Shown: one piece after another, positions 23,726-35,863 of the stretch
Numbering within the stretch: position 1 is the first letter of the stretch
How the letters are laid out: each line of letters begins with the position of its first letter
Source of the DNA: Chrysopilus asiliformis
Taxonomy: Eukaryota; Arthropoda; Insecta; Diptera; Rhagionidae
DNA: 64,000 nt
NCBI GenBank assembly: GCA_964034945.1
Contig: OZ035960.1
Span: forward strand, 103,098,733-103,162,732
Direction of reading: 5' to 3'
Translations under genes and position numbers: made by a program
Notes under the pieces: generated by a model
The model's input: only the letters and a program-made list of their open reading frames with translations
Databases searched by the model: none
What the model was told of the DNA's origin: nothing

Positions 23726-24267
23726 GTCACTAGTTTTCCACATTTTTGTTTTAACGGATTTAAGTTAAGTTCTTCGAAAATTTCTCGAAAACTATGCGTT
23801 TTTATGAAAAAATGCATATAACAAAACTTAAGGGACATAAAATTTTCCACATTTTTTGCTTAAACGGTTTTTTTTGTATCTCCAAGGGTTCTCAAGATAT
23901 TTGAAAAAAATTTTAGCTTTTTGAAAATCTCTCGCAAACTATGTACTTTTTTGAAAAAATGAATATGACCAAATTTATAGGAAATAAAATTTTCTACATT
24001 TTTTCCTTTAACGGGTTAAACGTATTTCTAACGGTTCTCAAGATCTCTCGCAAACTATGCACGTTCGCAACATATTTCAAAACAATTCAGTTTTGTGAAC
24101 ATTTTTCGGTTTTTTGAAAATTCTTTGTAAACTATGCCTGATTCAAATGAAAGAAAATTCCCCGATTTTTTTCTTTTAACCTATCCTTAACGGTTCTCGA
24201 TCCTTAACAGTTCTCGAGACATTTCAAAAATATATCATTTTTTACATATTTTTTCCGAAACTAATTA

Positions 24268-24467
24268 CACCAAAACCTCGATTTGCGTCGCTTCGAAGTT
24301 ACGTCGTTCAAAAACGTTCGTGGTTTCAAAGTTGCGTCGGTAATATTTTGATTTGCGTCGGTAATATTTCGATTTGCGTCGGTAATATTTCGACTTGCGT
24401 CGGTAATATTTCGATTTTCGTCGTTTTCCTCTGGTCCCAATTAACGACGCAAATCGTGGTTTTGGTG
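24268..24467. mobile_element. MITE with internal GCGTCGGTAATATTT repeats, 200 bp
   Basis: Inverted ends CACCAAAACCTCGATTTGCG / CGCAAATCGTGGTTTTGGTG. Four tandem GCGTCGGTAATATTTCGA units inside. Flanks AATTA / AATTG leave the target duplication uncertain. The surrounding family C sequence is uninterrupted at 30361-30400. Confidence 0.8.
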
Positions 24468-24530
24468 AATTGCAGAGGAAAGTTTTGTGTTGATCACAAC
24501 TGATATTTTAATTCATCATTATTTTTAAAT

Positions 24531-26290
24531 GTTCGAATCTTTTTTTTTTTTTTGGAAAAAAAATTTCATTGTGCTATTGCTTGACTACCAGAATTATAAG
24601 AACTGACATTGTGGGCGGTTTATTCACTAATGCAAGTTTAATACATCAGTGAATGAAGACATCATAGAACTTGTGGGATGAAAATGAAAATCTTTTTTTG
24701 GTAAGTAAACAATCCGAAAGAGTAACACGTGCACGTAATATATGTTTCGAATTTCGAACATTATGTTTACCACTTAGTTTAATTTGTTATTGTCTATATG
24801 CGAATTGTCCAAAAAGAAACATCCATCGTATATATAAGGCGTCAACGTCATCACCCGATATTGGAACGTTGATATTTGATCTAAAATCGGATATTTTTAA
24901 CTCACTTTTACTTGTATTCAAGACAGCTGGAAAACTCATGGACATAAAGTTTTCGGTTGTAAATATCCGGGGGAGGGGTGGATGGTTGTAAAAACAGTAA
25001 GCTGTAAAAGTCTTCTGTACTTGGGAGTCATGTTACACACTTGATATACTTGGTTGTTTAATACACAAGTATAAGTGCTTCTCAAATTCCCTATGCTGGC
25101 TTTCCTATAATCCTGTATCGCAAGCAAGCAAGCAAGCTACAGCGGAAAATTCTGTGAAATTTACACTACATCTGTATATCCTTGAATAGTAGATTCGGAT
25201 GGTTTTTACACAGTTCGGTTCCATATAAGCGCATTGCATTTGGAGTTAGATGGATGTTAGGGGTTAATAGATCGGATGCAAGAGGAATCTTTTTAGCCAC
25301 GTTCGCCACATTTTCAATTTATCTTGCAATAACACATGGAAAATTCGACATCAGGACATGAGGGCGTCGAAGGCGTCATGACCGCGTCGGGTCGGATATT
25401 CAATGTATCAATGGTACTTTTATCCGAAACAATAAATACAAATTCACCTCGACGGTGGGTGGCAGAAGAGCGGAGGGTGATCAAGATTCCAAGAACGAGG
25501 AAAAGTGCCAAGTGAACAGACGAACGTTGGCAGGATTTAAAGGCGAATGAATGCTGAGTATTTGAACGCTTATCCTGGTAAATTTAGGAGATTGGCATTT
25601 CAACTGACTGTAACAATCGACATTCGACTTGCAACAAATTCTATACCACAACAAAATGGTTGTGAAGAGGTTGGAGAAGGGGAAGATGAAGGGGAAAGGG
25701 ATTTTTTTTTCTTAGCCATATATGCTACACATATTCGTATTAACTTGGTCGATTCGTTCTGGATGACGGTGAAAGTTTTTGTGGGATTCTTGTAGATAAG
25801 AGTGCCTTAAAAGGGTTGAATAGAGCCATAAGTGTTTGGATATATCTTGTAGTAAAGGTTAAATTTAAAATACAAGGAAAAAAGTAATGTTTGTATGTAC
25901 GATAATAGAATCGATCTACATTGCATACAGGAATCATTTGATGGTGTATGACAGCACAAGGAGAAACAAATCATTTATCTCTTCAATTGTGAAGAAAAAA
26001 AATGCAAGAATTCCATCACATAACCATTTTATCACTAAATTATGTTCAATTGTGTGAAATATTTGATAGAACCTTGTAAACAATTGCACTACACTCTTAT
26101 AGGAAATTCGTATATGTTGAAAGATTAAATTATATCTTTTTCTCTATATACACTTCCTCGAGTTACGATCGACGTTTCGATTTTAGACATTTTGCTTAAC
26201 GAAAAAAATATGAAATGACGATTTTCGGCCGGTATGAATTTTTCTGTTGTTTTGACATGAAATTCTGTAAATTTTGCGTATTTTGAAAAG
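24531..26290. other. Less repetitive intergenic stretch
   Basis: No gene can be supported. A minus-strand ORF starting at 25511 has a hydrophobic N-terminus (MALFLVLGILITLRSS) followed by a possible donor CGAG|GTGAAT near 25455; see findings. The plus-strand ORF at 24671-24991 is not recognised. Confidence 0.4.
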
Positions 26291-26299
26291 CTTTTATTT

Positions 26300-26720
26300 A
26301 GACATGAAGTCTGTTTGTTTGTCTGTTTTTTAGATTCAAATCTTGGAATCCAATTTTGACCCACGTCGACTCATCCGATTGACTTGAAATTTTGCACACA
26401 TACGTATGTCCGATGACCATACAATATGTTCACTATTTAGTCTTTGTAGGGATAAGGGAAGGTCCTGTATGGATAAAGTGATTATAATTTTCCTCAAATG
26501 GTGGTTTTTAAGGTCGCTGAATCCGATTCTGGCATTAAAAAAATCTGTAAGGATAAAAAAAGGTCCTGTGAGGATGACGTGATTATCTTTTCCTAAAATT
26601 TTCTCATCTGGGGATTTTTGAGGTCGCTGACTCCGATTCTGCAATTAAGACGTCGATTAGGATACCTGAAGGTCCGGTAAGGATAACGTAATTATCATTT
26701 TCCTCAAATTTTTCGGGATT
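26300..26720. repeat. Repeat family D units with GAAATTT box
   Basis: GTCTGTTTG-type tract, then GATTGACTTGAAATTTTGCAC, then two or three imperfect units with AGGTCGCTGA...CCGATTCTG and GGTCCTGT(A/G)AGGAT. The same unit forms the 122-bp array at 63600-64000 in opposite orientation. Confidence 0.6.
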
Positions 26721-26879
26721 TCCTCATGTCCGTCCGTCTGTCCGTGAACACCATAACTTTCGAAAGAATTGAGCTAGAGACTTGAAATTTTGTATACTAA
26801 TGAATTTTCTTGATTAATATGGTAGTGATAACGCGAAAAATCATATTCTCCTCGTCATATTTTGCAAAACAGGGATTTC

Positions 26880-27245
26880 TGAAAAAAAAATATAAGAAAA
26901 GCTACAATTACCAGGGGTTAATCGTCAAATACTCTTCTCTCGCCTGACCCCCATTTGTATAGGAGACGGGGAGAGGAGTGGTCCGATTGGATTTTGATGT
27001 ATGGAACGGTTATGTAAAACCCTATTCTAAACACATTTTACTTAATAAATTTTTCAATATGACTCACTGTTTTCGAGAAAATTGCAAAAAACTATTTCGT
27101 TTGTATGACGGAGGCGGGAAGGAATGGTACATTTTTGTACGTTCCATATTTTCGCAAGTCACGGTGATCACGGAGAGACAGACAGATGGACGGACATGCG
27201 AAAATCAAAATCTTTTGTCATCCCTTTCGTTTTTCCGCCTATAAA
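26880..27245 (+). repeat. Repeat family E copy
   Basis: Shares GGAGTGGTCCGATTGGATTTTG, GACTCACTGTTTTCGAGAAAAT and a short GACAGACAG tract with 660-1300. Confidence 0.6.
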
Positions 27246-28214
27246 AAAAAATACGGGTCGCTTAGTTTTCGGTCTTCTATAATATCTAAATCCAAAAATT
27301 AGCAAAATTGGCGAGGTTGGGTTCGCGGCCTTCCATTGTGAGTTAAAGGGACGAATTTCAGTTCTGGGTTTAGTGAAACTTCGACAAGCTTCTTATTTCC
27401 CATAGTAGTTGTCGGTGGAACCAACTATACTTAGCAACTTAAGGTCAATTTAACTCATTTAAGTCCCAGAATTTCTATGGTTTAAGTAGGCTAACCTCAA
27501 CTTATTTTTTTTTATAAATAGTTGGCGCAAACGAGCCTAAAAAGGATTCATGGCTATTCTGGAATCCGAAGTTAAAACGTAAAACCAAAGTCGGTCGATT
27601 CGATTTGCCACTTAATTGGTATTCTGGTATTCTGAAATTTGCAAGGAGTATTCTACCCTCAAAACGTTACTAGATCACACGCAATCGAATAGAAAAGAAA
27701 CGCAGCGGATTCAAGAATAAAAATTGAGAGGAAATCGAGCAAACTTAACCTAACTTCAGATTCCAGAATAGGTATGGTTATCTTTCCTCTCTTTATTACC
27801 CCTGGCCTACTTTGTAATTTTTCAAAGATTAGACGTGGTTTTGTTAAAGATACATTTGGAGGTTAGTGCTATCTAAAGGTTTTATAAGTCTGAAATATGT
27901 AGAAATAATAACACATTTTTCGCATCGGTATTTTCCAAACCAGCAACGGTCGAATTGTAATACAGCTTTCATTTCTACCTTCAATAAAACATTGGAAAAT
28001 CCGGAGAAAGCAATTTTTCTACATTTTTTGAGTGTTTTCCAATCACTATAGCCAGTTTTCTTTCGCAATTTTCTAAGTCGACGTTTGTAATTTTTTTGTT
28101 TGAAAAATACATTTTATATTTGTAGTAAATTTAAAGAATTTTCTGTCAAAAAAAAACCTTTTTTGGATCAAAAACTTTCAATTGTGACTCCAAAACAAGA
28201 AATTTATAGAAAAT
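27246..28214. other. 5' flank of the coiled-coil gene
   Basis: No ORF or repeat recognised; presumed to hold the promoter of the gene at 28215. No TATA box stands out. Confidence 0.4.
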
Positions 28215-29348
28215 ATGTTAAAAATGATTCATCCTAACAAAAAATCGTCCGTCTCTGTTGTCTGTTCCGGAAATCTAACCCGACAAGATGATTTGCATAA
28301 ACTAAGCATGTGTAATTGTTATTTGAATAATGTGGGGTTTGTGAAGAAGCCAAAAAGTTTAAAAGTTAAAAAGAAGCGATCATCCCAGTCACGTTCAAGC
28401 GAAGGGAAATTAAGGACCAAGTTAAGATCTAAAAGTAAATACACCCCGAGTAATATTCCAAGGCCAAAAACTGCAGGGAAAAAAATAATGGGGATGGAAT
28501 ATTACAAAGAAGTGCAGGAAGACAACAATGTTACGTTCAATGGAAACGACGTTGATTGTTTTTTCGACGCTGTTAAGGAAAGTGTAGAAGAAGTTTTTGA
28601 TGTGAGAAATTATTAAAGAAAATGTCCTTTTAATTTCAAAGTAATTGTTTTTAGGAAAAATTTGGCAAACTTGTGGACAGCATTGTGAGAAAATTAGCCA
28701 GCAGATTTGATGATTTACTATCGGAATGCTTAAAAACTGAACACCAATTAAATAAAATGTCTAAAAATTTGGAAAAAAGTATAGTTTTTAGTCTTAATTT
28801 ATTTTTTATTTTTTAAAAATAATGTTTTAGAAATTTCGCAATTCGGAGAGGAACATTCCAAGCATTTGAAGTACATTTGCATGAGAATGGAATATGATAA
28901 AATTTTGTTTCAACACTTCCAAGAAAACAAGTTGCCAATTAACAACGTTTGCTGTTATTCTAACTCTTGTTGTAGTAAAAATGCGTCATGTTCGCCTGCT
29001 GGAGATTCCACTTTAACGGAGCAAAATTTGGAGGATTTTTCGAAAAAAGCATCACCGGTAAAAAATGGTTCATACCTGAAAATCAGAGCTGCAAATAATC
29101 GAAAAAGTTCATCAGAGAAAAAGTCACCAAATGAGGATTCTGGAAATCACGTGTTAAAATTGGGAATCAAAGGAATTTTAGATTCTGTAAAAAAATTTGA
29201 AAAGATTAGCGGCAGTAAAAATGAAAATCCATCGACGGATAGTACGGATAGTATTTTTCCAGATACAGACGAAACAAGTATTGAATCGTTTAATATGAAG
29301 AAAGACTTAAATTCGATTAATGCAACTGGATTTGATCAAGATTTTTAA
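28215..29348 (+). CDS. Unrecognised Lys/Ser-rich coiled-coil protein, three exons
   Basis: Three exons (28215-28601, 28655-28778, 28831-29348) join in frame across two GT-AG introns of 53 and 52 nt, giving 342 residues and a TAA stop. Residues 1-129 are basic and low in hydrophobics (SLKVKKKRSSQSRSS, SKYTPSNIPRPKTAG) and look disordered. About 115-210 has heptad-like spacing (FGKLVDSIVRKLASRF, ECLKTEHQLNKMSKNLEK, QFGEEHSKHLKYIC) and probably forms a coiled coil. A short Cys-rich patch (CCYSNSCCSKNASC) follows, then an acidic Ser/Thr tail. No catalytic motif, signal peptide or membrane segment is visible. I do not recognise the family. The two precise short introns argue that it is a real host gene rather than a chance ORF. 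The first ATG has a second Met three codons later (MLKM). A possible AATAAA lies at 30097. Confidence 0.75.
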
Positions 29349-29530
29349 TCTACCTATGTTGTTTTTTCTAATCGTTAGCTATAGTAAAATTTTTGAGATT
29401 TTGTTTTCATATTTAGTGACTTGAAAATTGTTTTGTCCCATGTGCACTTTAAAATTTAAGACTGTTGTACAAAATAACTCTTTAGAGACGATTTTTCACG
29501 ATATAAAAATTGAAACTATTTAGTATTGTG

Positions 29531-29783
29531 TTAGCTCTACACTCTTGGTAGCTCTACACTCTTGCTAGCTCTACACTCTTGTTAGCTCTACACGAATGTA
29601 GGGGAGCACAATCTTGGCTGCCCGTTTGGATGTTTTAATTGTAAGTTGAATCCATTTATCCGTTTTAAAATTGTGATTTAAGATTATTTAAAAAAAAAAA
29701 ACGTGATTTGATTTACAAAAATCAGCTCAACCTGGCAGCTAAGAATGTGGTTTGCCTACATTCAGCGAGAGTGTGGAGCTAGC
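29531..29783. mobile_element. Small MITE-like repeat with tandem tip
   Basis: Left end has four tandem 16-bp units TAGCTCTACACTCTTG (29532-29593). The right end (GAGAGTGTGGAGCTA) is their inverted match, preceded by CCTACATTC, which pairs with GAATGTAGG. No target duplication seen. Confidence 0.55.
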
Positions 29784-30096
29784 ATAATATGGTGCGTCTA
29801 GTTTTATGCTAAGCGACTTATTCCGTCTAATTTCTATGATTGGGGCCTTAAAATTAACTGAAAACTCCACTTTCAGTTAATATTGGAACCAGCAAAAATT
29901 GTTTAGTGCACAAAATAGTGCAATGTTTAGTTTACAAATGATAACATCAAGAGTTTAACAAAATTTAAACGAATATTGGCTTGATTTTATAATGTGTTTA
30001 TTGATTTGGTAAAAGTGGTTTTTATTTTTTTAAATTGTGTTGATAGTATTTTGATTATATTGTATATATCGTGTATATTTTTTTGTCTTTTGCTAC

Positions 30097-30102
30097 AATA
30101 AA
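30097..30102 (+). promoter_or_regulatory. Putative polyadenylation signal AATAAA
   Basis: This is the first canonical AATAAA I see downstream of the stop at 29348, about 750 nt away. If used, the 3' UTR would contain the small repeat at 29531-29783. AATAAA is common in AT-rich DNA, so the call is weak. Confidence 0.25.
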
Positions 30103-30119
30103 TTCAATTAATGTAATTT

Positions 30120-31900
30120 TCTTCTTCTTCATTACTACAAGCCGAGGTTTCGGCTCCTGGCCTGCCGCTTTGTCTCTCGGCAAAGGACGCGATATTTGAA
30201 AAAATTAAATTTGAAATTTTCTGGGAAATTATGCGCTTTTGACAAAAATGTATATAACCAGATTCAAAGTAAATAAAACTTCCTGCATTTTTTCTTTAAC
30301 GGTTTTTACGTATCTTCAACGGTTCTCGAGATATTTGAGAAAATATTAGCTTTTACATATTTTTTCCGAAACTAAATGTTGCAGAGAAAAGTTTTATGTT
30401 GATCACAACTGGTATTTTTTGAATATTTTTATCCAATAAATTAGAAATGTCTTGGAAAATGCTGTCTCCAGGAGACATTTTTTGGCAGGACATGAAAATA
30501 GGCGAAAATTATGAGATCTGAAGGAAAAAAAGCATTTTTTTGCTGAAAAATTGCAGGAAATTAGAGGAAATCCACTTCGTAATGAGTTTTACACATGAAT
30601 TTTTTTCTCTGACGTTAAAAGTTGTATTGCAATTGAATTTCTTACTTTTCCAAAGCAAGTATATTCGAAAATTTCTAAAAGCGCGTCGTAGCTTTTATGC
30701 AAACCTTCGGCTTCGGCCTAAGATTAAGAAAAAGGCTGAAGCTCTTCTTCGGTTTTCGCCAAAAGCTGACTCCAATTAAAATATTTTATTTTGTTTCCAT
30801 TGAATTTTTTCTGTAAATATTCGGAAAATTGCTTAACTGGAAGAGTCTGAGTTGGCAAAAAAAGCGGTATTTAGAGGCGGCTAAGTCTGCAATATAGGCT
30901 GGGTACAGGATAATTGCCTATCTGAGCATTGTAAAAAGATAAATAAATTACTTATCTAAAAAGATAAATAAATTTACTTGTAATTGGTCCAGGCAGATTT
31001 GCTATGTTTATTAAAACTCCTTCTAATTGGCTGAAGGTGACAGAGATTTTTCAACTGCGTATTTATACCAATTATTTATAATTAATTGCCCACTGTATTT
31101 TATTGTTTACTCACTTAGAATTTGTGTGATGTCCTAAAATATTGTTTTACCAAAGTCACTGACTTGGATATGCCATTAAGATAAACAGTGTGCCGTTCAG
31201 CTAAACACACCGATATCCTTTGAATGTCGCAGTTCTCTTATAACAACATAAGGTACTCCGTAAAGTAATAAATTTCGTTGAGCTTTTCTATATATATATA
31301 TATATATGTTTTTTTAAATCTTAATGGCTTGGATTTATTGTTTACATGGAGGGAAAAAGTGTTTTAATGCGATGAGCTGAGCTAGTAAAATTCGACAAAA
31401 CTTCAAGTTAGTACAAGTACGTATTATAAAGGATAATATATGGTGGTGGCACTAAACTTGTACTGTACGCAGTTCTACATAATCATTAGTATTAGTAGTT
31501 CACTTTATCTGTTAACTCAACTCAACTATGCATTGATTTATGGACAAGCACGATCCAGACATTTAAACATCAACTAAACGTTGAACAAAAGAAATTCACG
31601 TAGCGAAAGTGCAGAATCCCTATAAGATTTGGTCCACGATTATCAGATATGATTTTCTAATTTTTATTTATTTGCAGGAGTTTAATTTATGATGCCATTT
31701 AATTCAGATAAACGACATCATTTTCTTTTAATGCCGGGGAATCTCCATGTGTTCGTGGATATGGTTTTGGGTTAATATACGAGTATATAACTCTGCAGTG
31801 AATGATTTACGTGTATATGTCTGTGGATGCCGTAAACATACGAGCGAATATATTTATTTCTCTAAAAGCAATTTAACCCATTGATTCTTGTGCGTTTTTT
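30120..31900. other. Intergenic with a family C unit
   Basis: 30186-30425 is an uninterrupted family C unit (useful as an empty site for 24268-24467). 30690-30780 is TTCGGC-rich. The remainder has nothing recognisable. Confidence 0.45.
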
Positions 31901-31949
31901 TCTCTATAACATCTAGTGCCTGTGTAAGTGTGTCCGCAGGAATTTTTCC

Positions 31950-32960
31950 AGGGGGGGTGGCCCAAGTTCTTTTATGGGTAGAGTGGCCATACTTATTTTC
32001 TTTGTGGCCAATCCGGGACTAGATGAGCAACAAATTTTATATAGAAAAGAAAAACTTGAGTTAAATTGAAATTGAAACCAAGAAAAAAAGTCATTCATAT
32101 GCGCCGCAGGCGAAATTTTTTAAACAGAATGCAGCACAGTTATTTTAATCAAGAGATCGGTATAAAAAAAATATATGGGAGGTATCCGTTATACACGGAG
32201 AGAAATCCAAGAGGAATATACGAGATAGTGGAATCTTCAGCAATAACTTCCTAAAAATTGGGAATTTTTCGTAAAATTTTTGGAAATTTTTTTGGCATGA
32301 ATTCTCTTTCTTTTAGGAGTCATTACCAAAAAATTTCACTGTCTAGGATGTAGATTTCATGATGTGGAATATTCCTATTTTTTCTAGGAATCTGTCCTAT
32401 TATTTCTCTCCGTGTAGATACCGTTACTTTTCCAAAAGTTGACAGAAAACTACGATTTTTGTAACACTTATTTACAGAAAATTTCAAGTCGCTAGGGCAA
32501 CGCCTTTGCGAGTTTTTTGAGATACGTTCAACGGACAGATAAACACATCGACAGACGTACAGACAATTTTGCCTGAAACGGTTTTCGCACTGATCAAAAA
32601 ATTTCTATCTGCCCCGTTCTCAAGTCGGTCTCCCTCATGAATACAATAGTTTCCCTCTATAGAAAAGGAAAGTAAAAATAGCAATAAAGGGAAATGCGCC
32701 CGTTTTAGATAATGCATCTTTTGTGGGAAATGGTTGAAAAAATGTGCCGCAGGCGAAAAAAATGTACTTTGGAGGAACCTCCAGCCAAAATAGAGTACGT
32801 TTTACATATTCAGTGATTGTTACTTCCGGTGTTTGAAACATTATTATACTAATTTGAAAAATTTGGGACAAACATTTACTCTCCGGGACAACAGGCCTAA
32901 ATCCGGGACTGTCTCTGCCATGTTTCGTTTTCCCGAAACAATTCTCACCCGCTCCACTCT
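31950..32960. mobile_element. Decayed hAT-like element of the GGTGACCATACGTCCCGG family
   Basis: Shares GTGGCCATACTT..., TTTGGGACAAAC, CTCCGGGACAAC and AATCCGGGACTGTCTC with 57582-58477, but the ends are worn. The interior carries a microsatellite-type repeat (about 32440-32580), which itself contains the MITE at 32194-32414. Confidence 0.5.
32194..32414. mobile_element. TA-flanked MITE, 221 bp
   Basis: Inverted ends CACGGAGAGAAAT / ATTTCTCTCCGTG with TA on each side. The interrupted sequence (GGTATCCGTTA[TA]GATACCGTTACTTTT) is seen without insertion, in opposite orientation, at about 56155-56190 and 42175-42205. Confidence 0.8.
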
Positions 32961-33096
32961 ACTGTAATGTGAGATATATTTTAAAGACAGCTATTTATGC
33001 TTAATAGAAACTTAATGAAGTGAAACTAAATTCATCCTCCGTTATGCGAACTAAAAAAAACTATTCAGTCGTCTTATTTATGGGAAAAGATATCAT

Positions 33097-33650
33097 AAAA
33101 ACATAACAAAAGGTATAATTGCCAATCTGGCAATCATTGGAGACCCGTATGGTGATATTCGTATCAAAATTCGAACAGTTATACCAAAATTCCACTTTGA
33201 AGTCAAACTTTCTAATAAGATTTTTTAAAATTTATTCCAATCGGATTTTGATGTATGGGAGTTTTATGTAGAATCATATCCTAAATAACTTTTGTTCTTG
33301 GACTTTTTTGATAAGATACACTGTTTTTGAGATATTCACAAAAAACGATTTCGTTCGTATGGGGGGTACCCCCCTAATGGTCCATTTTTGCCCATTAACG
33401 AACTTAGCCTCGCATTTTACGAAAAACGGATCTGTGCAAACTTTCAAGTCTCTAGCTCAATCCGTGCGCCCGCAATCCGCGCCACAGACAGACAGACGGA
33501 CAGACAGACGGACGGACATGCAAAAATTAAATATTTTTATCATTTTAAACACACTGGTGTAATTCATTTTTTTGTGCGATGACGGGATCTTGGCGTTACA
33601 AACGGTAAGGCAAAGTTAATATACCCTTTGGTTTCACCATACGGGTATAA
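33097..33650 (-). repeat. Repeat family B, copy 2
   Basis: Same ends and interior as 14342-15378 but inverted: CATAACAAAAGG, palindrome TTGCCAATCTGGCAA, ACCCGTATGGTGA ... CACCATACGGGTATAA; (GACA)n at 33484-33517. Confidence 0.75.
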
Positions 33651-35150
33651 TGAGCTGTTTTTATTTTAATGGTTTTCAAGTAGTTTAAACATCTAATTTA
33701 AAAAAAAAATTAACTGCTAACACAAAATTCACTTTGCTTCGAAAAAATTCAGATTTTCGCGCCTAAAAAATCATTAAAACACAGATGGCCCCACCAAAAC
33801 TAGAAAGCTGGTGTACTATCTCGTGGCGTCGCTTTAAACCGCGCTGTTGTCCGCTTTTAATGCAGCGTTGTGAGCGGTTTCATACGAGAGCACTACGTTG
33901 AACTTTCGATGCGAAGCAGCACACTACGCCTTCACTGTAACTTTACCTTTATTAAAAAATAAAATAAAAAACCAATAGTTTTTTGAAAATCCAGGAACAG
34001 GAGGGACACAACCCCTCCTCCCGGTACCTGCGGACGCCCATGTGCCTTTGGTTTATAACATCCTATGAGGGTGACGTCTTAGGTTAAAACCAATCAAGGG
34101 CGGTGTATATAATTCTCCCTAACCCTGAAAATCCTTGTAGAGCGGAAGATGTTTTCTTAATTATTTGATTAAAAACATCCCACATCGATTGAAAGGAAGT
34201 GGAATGTAATGAATTTCTCTCAACATTTTCACAGCATCGATTTTAAAAGTGTATTAAACGATAAACTAATGACTTTATTGCTTCTAATTCAATTTTATTC
34301 AAAAATTCTTTTTACACTCATTAATCAGTTTGTTTTTCCTTACTTACCGTTTTAAATGAGTTTACCTTTTGACAAATTTTCATGTTTTACAAATGGTGGC
34401 GTAGGCGCGAAATTTGTGTCTTTTAATGTTGTCAAATTGACGGAAAGCTGTTTAAAAACAACATCTTGAGGGCTTTTTACACGTTTTTTCGGATTTTCTT
34501 TTTTGTTTGTTTGTTTTTGCCTTGTGATTGCACGTCAATCTTTTGGTCGCACCTGTTGTTGTCAGTTTGTTAAAATTTCTGGTTTTTCATTAATTTTCAT
34601 TTTGGGTGAATCTACCTTTGGAAGATTTTCTCTAGTACCCACTTTGAGGAGAAGGAAAATTAAGGTGAGTAAAATACGTTGTTTTAAGAAAGCTTCAATT
34701 GATTTATTTTTTTCCCTTTATATTTATTTAATTATTCAAAGGTTGTTTACATTGGTTTTTTTTCACAAGATTCTTACATGAAAGCATTTTTTGTTGTTAC
34801 TTTCGTTTTGCTTTTTTTTATTATTTTTTATCAATATCAATACTTTTGTATACAACGGTTTAACAATAAATTATTGGAAATTGTTTTTAATTTTTAGTTA
34901 GTACAAATACAGAATATTGAAAAATATTAATTTTACACTTATAGCTAATTAATACTAAAATTATTGTATAAGTAGGTATACACATCTATATAATACCGCT
35001 TTTTGTATTTAATTTACATATTTTGACTCATTTTTATTATAGTTTATTTTTTTCACAAGATTCTTACATGATATATCATAGTTATCGGCCGATTGATCTC
35101 AAATATAGCAGAAGTGAAGCAAAAAAAAGTGTTATTGTTGCAATTTTTGG
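33651..35150. other. AT-rich intergenic, nothing recognised
   Basis: No supported gene. The ORF at 34503-34781 lacks recognisable motifs. Confidence 0.4.
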
Positions 35151-35151
35151 A

Positions 35152-35330
35152 ATTTAGTAGAGTTTAGTAGGTAAGGAGTTTAGTAGGTAAGGAGTTTAGT
35201 AGGTAAGGAGTTTAGTAGGTAAGGAGTTTAGTAGGTAAGGAGTTTAGTAGGTAAGGAGTTTAGTAGGTAAGAAGTTTAGTAGGTAAGGAGTTTAGTAGGT
35301 AAGAAGTTTAGTAGTTTAGTAGGTATGAGT
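35152..35330. repeat. 16-bp tandem repeat AGTTTAGTAGGTAAGG, about 10 copies
   Basis: Near-perfect direct repeats with a few AAGAAG variants and a truncated last unit. Confidence 0.95.
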
Positions 35331-35616
35331 ATAGTAGCCCCGTCATACTTCTACAAAGACCCCCACCAATCTTTGAAGTGTCAAAAACAACCACTATTTT
35401 TTTATGGCAAAGCACAATAATTACATACATCCTCCTTTACATTAACTATAACTTGAAGCTTTTTTTACAATAATTGAAATGAAATCGGTCGAAGTAATTT
35501 GTCTGTACAAAATACATTTGAATTGCATTTTTAGAAGGTCCTTAGAATATTTTTCAGGAAAAAAACAGCAATTTTTTTGCAATCGATTAAAGTATATTTT
35601 TTTAATTTTTTATATA

Positions 35617-35863
35617 CAGTAATCCCTCCAACTGCGCGGTTTCTAACTGCGCGGTTTCGCAACTGCGCGGTCAAGATTTTAATACAAAAATTTCGAACTG
35701 CCCGGTAAAAATTCCGCAGCTGCGCGGTTTTTTTTAAATTTTCGTTTAAAAAAACATGTTCTTAACCCCAAAATTTCATACAAAGTAGGGTTCACAGTGC
35801 GCGGTTTCGGTTTGCGCGCTCTTTTTGTGGAACGTATCTACCGCGCAGTTGGAGGGATTACTG
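35617..35863. mobile_element. pogo/Tc1-mariner-like MITE, 247 bp
   Basis: Inverted ends CAGTAATCCCTCCAACTGCG / CGCAGTTGGAGGGATTACTG with TA on both sides (35615-35616, 35864-35865). Several GCGCGGTTT iterations inside. Confidence 0.9.

Larger units (their letters stand above)
22810..24530. repeat. Tandem family C array (about 150-bp units), interrupted twice
   Basis: Units contain AAAAAATGCATATAACA, CTACATTTTTTCCTTTAACGG and ACGGTTCTCAAGATAT. Interrupted by the hAT-like element 22975-23725 and the MITE 24268-24467; ends near GTTGATCACAACTGATATTTT. Related single or double units: 30186-30425, 56090-56560, 59650-60240. Confidence 0.65.
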
